From CALRGL01 sp964374035 (GTDB taxonomy: Bacteria; Patescibacteriota; Patescibacteriia; UBA9934; GWF2-40-263): 22,696 nt of DNA. The stretch is from NCBI GenBank assembly GCA_964374035.1, contig CAYJWY010000017.1, positions 1 through 22,696 on the forward strand, written 5' to 3'. A model generated the notes under the pieces. That model was not told the DNA's origin. It worked only from the letters and a program-made list of their open reading frames with translations, and did not search any database. Positions 1 to 4,104 of this stretch are shown piece by piece. Positions within the stretch are counted from its first letter, which is position 1. Each line of letters begins with the position of its first letter. Position numbers and translations under genes: made by a program.

Positions 1-336
1 ATGGTTGCATCGCGCTCAGTCTTGGTTGTTACATCGTCGAAGAGATCGTCTAAGGGCAAAACGCAAGACCTTCTATCATACAACTAGCTATGAGGTACGA
101 TAGGAAGGACGTTCAATCTTGTACTTCGACCATGGGGCACGCAGGTGACCTCGAGGGTCAGACAAAGACACGCGTCCTTCCCATCCTCACAGCGAATAGA
201 TGGCTGAGACGGTGTGCACATCGATCTCGAATTGCTCAAGAAGGATGTTGCGGGATAAGACGCGTGCCAATGAGTGAATGTCATTTAACTCACACGCTTA
301 CTCATAGTCATGTGTATGAAAAAGACATCACAACCA
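1..336. other. Non-coding stretch upstream of IS110-like fragment
   Basis: I find no convincing gene here. The open frames have no recognisable domain and unlikely composition. The stretch directly precedes the IS110-like start at 337. In IS110-group elements the DNA left of the transposase gene encodes a structured guide (bridge) RNA, so this could be a decayed left end, but I cannot identify the paired target and donor loops by eye. The only structure I noticed is a weak hairpin near 147-160 (GACC/GGTC arms). Confidence 0.4.
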
Positions 337-381
337 ATGGTATATCTTGGAGTAGATATTGGCAAAACAACGCACGCCTGT
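337..381 (+). pseudogene. IS110-family transposase, N-terminal fragment only
   Basis: Reading from the ATG at 337, 15 residues, MVYLGVDIGKTTHAC, match the start of IS110-family DEDD transposases, which begin with a Y-x-G-(I/V)-D-(V/I)-x-K-x-x-H motif where the Asp is the first catalytic acid. In-frame ATGs also lie at 310 and 316. The similarity stops at about 382, ten bases before a perfect inverted repeat at 392. Beyond that the frame stays open for a while but shows nothing transposase-like. The fragment is far too short to be active, since full proteins are about 300-450 aa. Other families with a G-(I/V)-D-(I/V)-G start (ASKHA kinases) are a weaker alternative, because the His after GKTT favours IS110. 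Confidence 0.5.
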
Positions 382-391
382 AGAACACGGG

Positions 392-446
392 GTCAGGTCG
401 GGATACGGGAGTTTCATTTCATCAAATTCCCGTATCCCGACCTGAC
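392..446. repeat. REP-like inverted repeat, 19-bp perfect arms
   Basis: Arms GTCAGGTCGGGATACGGGA (392-410) and its exact reverse complement (428-446) enclose a 17-nt AT-rich loop. The left arm is preceded by GG, giving GGGGTCAGGTC. That opening resembles repeats mobilised by REP-associated tyrosine transposases (RAYT, Y1 family); this is recalled, not searched. No RAYT gene is in the window. There is no T-tract, so it is not a typical terminator. It sits at the point where the IS110-like reading stops. Confidence 0.65.
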
Positions 447-530
447 ACGATTTTACGTTGAAAATCATCGACGATCGTGGATCATTTGTAACACCAATAA
501 AAATAGACCACTGTTCGGTGATCTGTTTTC

Positions 531-565
531 ATGGCTTCGCCATAGCTCGCACACGCGAGCGACGG
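531..565 (+). repeat. Structured repeat module, partial copy
   Basis: This has the same layout as 1222-1261: a small hairpin with TTC in the loop, then CCATA, then a 6-bp stem with a 4-nt loop, then GACGG. Here the second stem is GCTCGC/GCGAGC; in the other copy it is GCCAGC/GCTGGC. Both strands changed together, which is what selection on a hairpin would produce. The rest of the larger element is not recognisable upstream of this copy. Confidence 0.5.
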
Positions 566-569
566 TAGA

Positions 570-587
570 TGGTGCGCCGGGTGGGGG
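570..587. repeat. 18-bp direct repeat of tRNA-Lys 3' end (att-like)
   Basis: TGGTGCGCCGGGTGGGGG here is identical to 761-778, which is the last 18 bases (including CCA) of the minus-strand tRNA-Lys gene. Copies of a tRNA 3' end are the usual mark of tyrosine-recombinase integration, or of a decayed second tRNA copy. The identity ends at both sides of the 18 bases. The 173 bp between the copies holds only hairpins, so any integrated element is gone. Confidence 0.6.
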
Positions 588-726
588 ATCTCACGTCACT
601 GCGGTCCTCAGAGCTGACCTTCGCTCCTCCAGGGGCTTGCGCCCCTAGGACGCCTTCGGCTGTACCCCCGTCATGTAAGGGGGCTTCCCCCTTACCATCC
701 CACGTTCGACCCCAACCCTTCACAAA

Positions 727-761
727 AATAAAACTTCCATGCAGTGCATGAAAGTTTTATT
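727..761 (-). terminator. Intrinsic terminator of tRNA-Lys
   Basis: AATAAAACTT (727-736) pairs with 752-761, and CATGCA (738-743) pairs with TGCATG (745-750), with one mismatch between the two blocks and a one-base apparent loop that will open in RNA. On the minus strand the right-hand arm runs into ATTTTTG. It begins at the last base of tRNA-Lys, so it should end that transcript. Confidence 0.75.
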
Positions 762-835
762 GGTGCGCCGGGTGGGGGTCGAACCCACGACCAAGAGATT
801 AAGAGTCTCCTGCTCTACCACTGAGCTACAAGCGC
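761..835 (-). tRNA. tRNA-Lys (anticodon CUU)
   Basis: The minus strand folds as a full cloverleaf with an encoded 3' CCA. The acceptor 5' strand is GCGCUUG and the 3' strand CCGGCGC (one U-C mismatch at pair 6). The D stem is GCUC/GAGC. The anticodon stem GGAGA/UCUCU encloses the loop CUCUUAA, giving anticodon CUU for lysine AAG codons. The T arm is GUGGG-UUCGACC-CCCAC. A promoter lies 16 nt upstream and a terminator abuts the 3' end. The last 18 bases are duplicated at 570-587. Confidence 0.95.
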
Positions 836-850
836 ATAAATGTCGCGACA

Positions 851-879
851 ATCATGCCAAACCAATTGACTTCCGTCAA
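851..879 (-). promoter_or_regulatory. Promoter of tRNA-Lys
   Basis: On the minus strand, TTGACG (874-879) and CATGAT (851-856) are separated by exactly 17 bp, with TG one base before the -10 box (extended -10). The -10 box ends 15 bp before the tRNA 5' end. The -35 box forms one half of the palindrome ATTGAC-TTCC-GTCAAT, whose other half is the -35 box of the divergent promoter for tRNA-Arg. Confidence 0.75.
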
Positions 880-894
880 TCAGACCAGTAGTAT
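866..894 (+). promoter_or_regulatory. Promoter reading towards tRNA-Arg
   Basis: TTGACT (866-871) and TAGTAT (889-894) are separated by 17 bp. A start near 901 would give a leader of about 155 nt containing the whole structured repeat at 927-1054 before tRNA-Arg at 1057. The footprint overlaps that of the divergent tRNA-Lys promoter, so the two should not be occupied at the same time. Confidence 0.65.
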
Positions 895-926
895 TTGAGC
901 GTCCCTCAGTCTCCCTCCGAAACAAA

Positions 927-1054
927 ATAATTCTCACAAGATTGGATGAGATGCGCCGGGCTGGAGGCGGAAAAATGCTGAGCGGTAGGTAAATCCTACC
1001 GTGAAGCATTTTTCCGCCGAAGCCCAAGCAGATCGCCAATCTTGTGAGAATTAT
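927..1054. repeat. Nested palindromic repeat, copy A (tRNA-Arg leader)
   Basis: Four nested helices fold the whole 128 bp into one rod: 927-945 with 1036-1054 (19 bp, perfect), 958-962 with 1021-1025, 966-979 with 1005-1018 (14 bp, perfect) and 983-989 with 995-1001. Core motifs CCTACCGTGAA and CGAAGCCCAAG recur in the reverse orientation in copy B (1132-1298), where the outer arms are of different sequence. Copy A ends 2 bp before tRNA-Arg. It has no coding potential. It could be a MITE-like element, a processed RNA, or a terminator-type repeat: the minus strand ends in ATTATTTTG. Confidence 0.75.
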
Positions 1055-1056
1055 CT

Positions 1057-1133
1057 GCGGGCATAGCTCAGCTGGATAGAGCATCAGTCTTCGGAACTGA
1101 GGGTCGGGGGTTCGAATCCCTCTGCCCGCACCA
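1057..1133 (+). tRNA. tRNA-Arg (anticodon UCG)
   Basis: This is a complete cloverleaf with encoded CCA. Acceptor GCGGGCA pairs with UGCCCGC, the D stem is GCUC/GAGC, and anticodon stem UCAGU/ACUGA encloses loop CUUCGGA, giving anticodon UCG for CGA codons. The T arm is GGGGG-UUCGAAU-CCCUC. The gene lies between two inverted copies of a structured repeat, 2 bp from copy A, and the CCA overlaps the first bases of copy B. The mature ends must therefore be cut from a highly structured precursor. Confidence 0.95.
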
Positions 1134-1298
1134 AAAACATCCAGAATCGGCGCCGCACTTGGGCTTCGGTCGGAAACTCGTTCACGGTAGGCTAACCCTC
1201 CGCTCACGAGCTTTCCTCCCTCCAGCCTTCGCTGGCCATAGCCAGCTACGGCTGGCGACGGCCAGTCCGGCGTGGGGCACCAATTCTGGATGTTTTTG
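1132..1298. repeat. Nested palindromic repeat, copy B (after tRNA-Arg)
   Basis: 16-bp perfect terminal arms (1132-1147 and 1283-1298) enclose internal hairpins, among them CCAGC-cttc-GCTGG (1222-1235) and GCCAGC-tacg-GCTGGC (1241-1256). On the minus strand its core carries CCTACCGTGAA and CGAAGCCCAAG, as copy A does on the plus strand, so the two are inverted relatives. Copy B has about 40 bp extra, holding the two small hairpins. On the plus strand the right arm ends in TGTTTTTG, so it may double as the terminator of tRNA-Arg. Confidence 0.7.
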
Positions 1299-1342
1299 TT
1301 TGGTGACGAGCTAACAATCGCAGACCGAGTCACAAACACAAA

Positions 1343-1379
1343 CCACTGACCGCACGGGCCAGTGGCTTTTTCTTTTTCT
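1343..1379 (+). terminator. Terminator, probably bidirectional
   Basis: CCACTG (1343-1348) pairs with CAGTGG (1360-1365) with further GC pairing inside, followed on the plus strand by CTTTTTCTTTTTC. On the minus strand the same stem is followed by TTTGTGTTTG. It lies just past the stop of the minus-strand rnc gene and past the plus-strand tRNA-Arg unit, so it can separate the two. Confidence 0.7.
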
Positions 1380-1381
1380 GA

Positions 1382-2077
1382 CTACCAACCCTTCACCGCA
1401 ATCGCGGCTTCCGCGGCCGCGACCTGGGCTTCTTGTTTGGAGGTTCCTTTTCCCGATGCAACCTTTTCCTTTCCCAAAAACACACCGACGTCGAATTCTT
1501 TTGCGTGATCCGGTCCCTCCTCCGACAAGACTTTGTACGACGGCGTCACGCCCATGTGTTCCTGCGCGGCTTCTTGGAAACGACTTTTTGGATCGATGTA
1601 CAATCGCTCTTTCAAGACACGCGGCAATTCCGAGAGGACACGCTCCGTAATAAACTTCTTTGCGGCTTCGAGTCCTTGATCTTGATAGATCGCGCCGATG
1701 ATCGACTCGAAAGCGTTGGCAAGAATGTACTTTCGCGCTTTGGAGTCTTTATCTTTTGCTTCGCCTCGCGACAGGTGCAAGTAAGGTTCAATCTTGAGAT
1801 CGAGACACAGAAACGAGAGCATCTCGGCGTTCACAAGCGCGGCGCGCCAGTTCGTCAGTTCGCCTTCGGGATTCTCGTAGTTCTGGTACAAGTGCTCCGT
1901 GACAACGAGTTCGAGAACCGCATCACCTAAAAATTCTAGCCGTTCGTTTTGGCCGAGCGGAAAGTCTGGATGTTCGTTTAAGTACGATCGATGAACAAGC
2001 GCTTGGCGTAACGTATCGCGATTTTGAAACGTGACACCGAGTGTTTGTTCAAGGTCTTCGAGTTCTTCTTTGGGCAT
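1382..2077 (-). CDS. rnc: Ribonuclease III
   Basis: Endonuclease that cuts double-stranded RNA, maturing rRNA precursors and some mRNAs. The 231 residues are full length. The RNase III signature NERLEFLGDAVL is at residues 44-55 with catalytic acids E45, E48 and D52. A second acidic cluster, LANAFESIIGAIY, is at 119-131 with E124. Position 121 is Asn where the E. coli enzyme has Asp114, a substitution I recall in other bacterial enzymes. The double-stranded RNA-binding domain covers about 162-231, ending in KQEAQVAAAEAA. The ATG at 2077 fits the domain start, though no Shine-Dalgarno is visible. The gene follows nusB by 49 bp; the leader carries a 13-bp inverted repeat reaching into the end of nusB, a possible target for the enzyme itself. 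Confidence 0.95.
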   Translation of the reverse strand: MPKEELEDLEQTLGVTFQNRDTLRQALVHRSYLNEHPDFPLGQNERLEFLGDAVLELVVTEHLYQNYENPEGELTNWRAALVNAEMLSFLCLDLKIEPYLHLSRGEAKDKDSKARKYILANAFESIIGAIYQDQGLEAAKKFITERVLSELPRVLKERLYIDPKSRFQEAAQEHMGVTPSYKVLSEEGPDHAKEFDVGVFLGKEKVASGKGTSKQEAQVAAAEAAIAVKGW

Positions 2078-2087
2078 ATTTAGGGGC

Positions 2088-2147
2088 AGTGATAAAGTGA
2101 AAATGATAATTAAACTTCATAACCTTTCACTCTATCACTTTATCACT
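2088..2147 (-). repeat. Inverted repeat between nusB and rnc
   Basis: AGTGATAAAGTGA (2088-2100) is the exact reverse complement of 2135-2147, with a 34-nt loop. One arm lies in the last codons of nusB and the other lies 11-23 nt before the rnc start codon. A shorter alternative pairing, GTGAAA (2097-2102) with TTTCAC (2125-2130), competes with it. There is no T-tract, so it is more likely an mRNA hairpin than a terminator. Confidence 0.6.
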
Positions 2148-2597
2148 CTTAACCTCCTTATCAACTTGTTTAATCTCCCCCTTCGCGAGCATATCCTTAA
2201 AAATCGCTCCAAGCACGCCGTTGACAAACTTACCCGACGATTGTCCGCCGAATCCTTTTGCCAGTTCGATGGCCTCGTTGATGGCAACTTTTGCTGGAAT
2301 GTTCTCGGCGAATTTTAACTCATAAATCCCCTGTCGCAAAATATTACGATCAATGAGCGTGATCATTTCGATTGGCCAGTCGGGTGCGAATTGATTGATG
2401 ATGTCGTCGATGGCTTGACGATTATTTGAAACACCGTTCACGAGCGTTTCCACAAATCCCTCGTCATCAAATTTCGGCGCGAACTCTTTTCGGTTGAACG
2501 CAATAATCTCCGGAAGTTTCTCTTCCGGGAACTCGAGAAAGTCGAACTGATAGAGAGATTGAAGAGCGATGGATCGAGACAGGTGACGATTGGCCAT
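2127..2597 (-). CDS. nusB: Transcription antitermination factor NusB
   Basis: RNA-binding protein that, with NusE (S10), loads onto boxA of rRNA transcripts and supports antitermination. From the ATG at 2597 it has 156 residues, typical for the family. It starts MANRHLSRSIALQSLYQFDF. The middle has W75 and IDRNILRQGIYEL (82-94). The C-terminal signature PAKVAINEAIELAKGFG is at 101-117, followed by FVNGVLGAI (124-132). The frame stays open upstream to 2735, but those residues are low-complexity Lys/Pro/Arg sequence encoded by a repetitive spacer, so I reject the longer start. There is no clear Shine-Dalgarno. It is separated from rpmF by a terminator-like hairpin and probably shares a transcript with rnc. 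Confidence 0.93.
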   Translation of the reverse strand: MANRHLSRSIALQSLYQFDFLEFPEEKLPEIIAFNRKEFAPKFDDEGFVETLVNGVSNNRQAIDDIINQFAPDWPIEMITLIDRNILRQGIYELKFAENIPAKVAINEAIELAKGFGGQSSGKFVNGVLGAIFKDMLAKGEIKQVDKEVKSDKVIE

Positions 2598-2605
2598 AGA
2601 AAAAG

Positions 2606-2637
2606 GGCGAGGAGGGCTAAAATGGCGAGGAGGGCTA
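2606..2637. repeat. Short tandem repeat before nusB
   Basis: GGCGAGGAGGGCTA occurs at 2606-2619 and again at 2624-2637, in a strand-biased purine-rich spacer that continues more loosely to about 2710. It lies just upstream of the nusB start codon and creates the spurious N-terminal extension of that frame. Confidence 0.6.
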
Positions 2638-2726
2638 GGAGGTAGAAAAGGTGCAACAGACGAAGTTTCAAACCTCTTCATCGTCTTAGCCCTCTTCGGC
2701 CTCTTAGGCTTTTTCATTCTAACACA

Positions 2727-2755
2727 AAACACCAAAGATTAACGCTTTGGTGTTT
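2727..2755 (-). terminator. Terminator overlapping the rpmF stop codon
   Basis: AAACACCAAAG (2727-2737) and CTTTGGTGTTT (2745-2755) form an 11-bp stem with a 7-nt loop that holds the rpmF stop codon (2739-2741). On the minus strand the stem runs into TTTTGTG. It should end or attenuate the rpmF transcript before nusB. Confidence 0.65.
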
Positions 2756-2987
2756 GTTCGGTCTTGGATTTCGACTTGCTTGCCGCCTTCTTGATGATCT
2801 TTTCTGCGGATGTGCCTACCGAGATCGCTTTGCGGCCGTTGTAGGTGCCACAGGCGGGACAGGCGTGATGTGGACGCATCGCGGCCTTGCAACCTGCACA
2901 GGTGGAAACCTGCTGAATCTTGAGCGCGTCGTGTGATCGGCGACGGCGACCGTGAGATGAGGAAACTCGTCTGGCTGGGACTGGCAT
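2739..2987 (-). CDS. rpmF: 50S ribosomal protein L32 (bL32), zinc-binding form
   Basis: Small protein of the large ribosomal subunit. The 82 residues start MPVPARRVSSSHGRRRRSHD, matching the conserved basic N-terminus of bL32. A four-cysteine zinc ribbon is intact (C30, C33, C43, C46). After GRKAI (51-55) there is a tail of about 27 Lys/Ser/Thr-rich residues, longer than in most L32 proteins. A good promoter lies at 3011-3039 and a terminator hairpin covers the stop codon, so it is probably transcribed alone. Confidence 0.93.
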   Translation of the reverse strand: MPVPARRVSSSHGRRRRSHDALKIQQVSTCAGCKAAMRPHHACPACGTYNGRKAISVGTSAEKIIKKAASKSKSKTEQTPKR

Positions 2988-3010
2988 AGGTAATATGATG
3001 AATCGCGAGG

Positions 3011-3039
3011 ACTATACCATTTGAGGGAAACAACGTCAA
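3011..3039 (-). promoter_or_regulatory. Promoter of rpmF
   Basis: On the minus strand, TTGACG (3034-3039) and TATAGT (3011-3016) are 17 bp apart, each 5/6 to consensus. The -10 box lies 23 bp before the rpmF ATG, directly after the end of the APH-like gene. Confidence 0.8.
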
Positions 3040-3056
3040 TCGCTGAATCTAGGCGT

Positions 3057-4052
3057 TTACTTCACAAACATCCTGTGTGCAAGCGCGTCGATATCGCCCA
3101 AAAAGTGATGAAGACGGGCGTTCGCCGGGCGGATGAGTGCGCCGTGACGGGCGGATTTTTTCACGATGATCGCCATCTCGAGCCAGGACATGTACATAAA
3201 TCTTGTGGCGTACATACGAATACCGCCCGTAAACTCTTCCTGAGAGATCGGATAAAGGGTCTGGTACGCCTTCAAGTAAATGCGGGCGAACTCGAAATTT
3301 TTCTCGTCCCAGCCATCGTCAAAACAGGAAATAAATAAACTGCGAGCGAGGTCGTAGGCACGTGGACCAATGCCTGTGCGCTCGAGATCGTAAACTCGAA
3401 AGATCGATCCCTCGTCGTGAAAAAAAACATTGGTGTAGATGAAGTCGTCGAGCAAGAGGTGGGTGAACGGTAAACCGAAGTCCGACGGTTGGTGGTCTTT
3501 TTCGCGTACAAACATGGCTTGCCTGCGAATGTTCTCAAGGGCGAGTCGACAATCTTCGCTCTGCACTCCCTCGGCTTCAACACAGGCCTCGATCGCATCC
3601 ACGTCGTGCAAAAACGCCTCACGATCCCAAAAGGGAAAGGGTGCGTAAGTCTGTTCATCAATGAGCGAGCTGAGTCGGTGCAGTGTCGCGTGCATTTTTC
3701 CAAGCGAGGCAACGTGATGGGGTGTGAGATCACGAGGCGAGAGCTGTTTGCCATTGATAAACGGAAACAAGCTGTACCAGTGACCCTCACAAAAAAACGC
3801 GGTTTGTCTATTCGTGCTTGTCAGCGGCAGAATGATCGGAACGCCTTGCTGTGCAAACCATTGCTCCGCGCGCTTTACTTCTTTTATGTGCTCATTCTTC
3901 GTCTCGCGATATTGTTTCAAAAAATACTTCGCACCGCACGCTTCAAACGAAACATTCAAACAACGAAAACCTCCGGTGAGTTTTTGCACGTTGGTGATGT
4001 TCATCACGTTGAATTCGCTCGCGAGAATCGCGGAGACTTCTGGTAGAATCAT
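3057..4052 (-). CDS. APH/choline-kinase-fold phosphotransferase, substrate unknown
   Basis: This is a predicted cytoplasmic small-molecule kinase of the aminoglycoside phosphotransferase fold, 331 residues from the ATG at 4052. A candidate ATP-binding lysine is K46 (KYFLKQY). The catalytic loop reads LDDFIYTNVFF at 201-211, with D203 and N208 spaced as in the usual HGDxxxxN, but the His is Leu and the Gly is Asp. The metal-binding Asp is D222 in VYDLERTG, followed by the typical AYDLARSL (232-239). The frame is open further upstream into gyrA, but I chose 4052 because it starts just after the gyrA terminator and the extra residues look unlike the family. The start lies 11 bp from the terminator stem with no obvious promoter between, so transcription may depend on read-through. 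It is not evidence for drug resistance. Confidence 0.8.
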   Translation of the reverse strand: MILPEVSAILASEFNVMNITNVQKLTGGFRCLNVSFEACGAKYFLKQYRETKNEHIKEVKRAEQWFAQQGVPIILPLTSTNRQTAFFCEGHWYSLFPFINGKQLSPRDLTPHHVASLGKMHATLHRLSSLIDEQTYAPFPFWDREAFLHDVDAIEACVEAEGVQSEDCRLALENIRRQAMFVREKDHQPSDFGLPFTHLLLDDFIYTNVFFHDEGSIFRVYDLERTGIGPRAYDLARSLFISCFDDGWDEKNFEFARIYLKAYQTLYPISQEEFTGGIRMYATRFMYMSWLEMAIIVKKSARHGALIRPANARLHHFLGDIDALAHRMFVK

Positions 4053-4061
4053 AGCGCTGAG

Positions 4062-4103
4062 AAAAACACCGCCACGTCGTTCGCGAACGACGTGGCGGTG
4101 TTT
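4062..4103 (-). terminator. Strong intrinsic terminator after gyrA
   Basis: A perfect 19-bp stem (4064-4082 with 4085-4103) with a 2-nt loop starts one base past the gyrA stop codon. On the minus strand it continues into TTTTTC. It closes the six-gene run that ends with gyrA. Confidence 0.9.
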
Positions 4104-4104
4104 G

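Larger units (their letters stand above)
447..726. other. Hairpin-rich intergenic DNA
   Basis: No gene is supported. Four short perfect hairpins follow each other: ATGGC/GCCAT (531-543), GCTCGC-acac-GCGAGC (545-560), AGGGGC-ttgc-GCCCCT (631-646) and GTAAGGGGG-ctt-CCCCCTTAC (675-695). The part at 538-565 matches a module in the repeat downstream of tRNA-Arg (1233-1261), including a CCATA before and a GACGG after a stem whose two strands have both changed. An 18-bp copy of the tRNA-Lys 3' end lies at 570-587. I read this as accumulated structured repeats or remnants of mobile DNA. Confidence 0.5.

Noticed and set aside
90..648. Overlapping plus-strand open frames at 90-383 and 310-648
   Set aside because: Apart from the 15-residue IS110-like start, neither has domain-like sequence, and the second passes straight through the palindrome and hairpins.
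704..718. T-arm-like GTTCGACCCC sequence
   Set aside because: No acceptor, D or anticodon arm can be built around it; at best a tRNA scrap within hairpin-rich DNA.
815..1339. 174-codon open frame on the minus strand
   Set aside because: It runs antisense through tRNA-Arg, both structured repeats and part of tRNA-Lys. The translation contains the familiar antisense-tRNA peptide (GIRTPDPQFRRL), a well-known annotation artefact.
2598..2735. N-terminal extension of NusB to an ATG at 2735
   Set aside because: The extra 46 residues are low-complexity and come from a tandem-repeat spacer; the family starts at the ATG at 2597.
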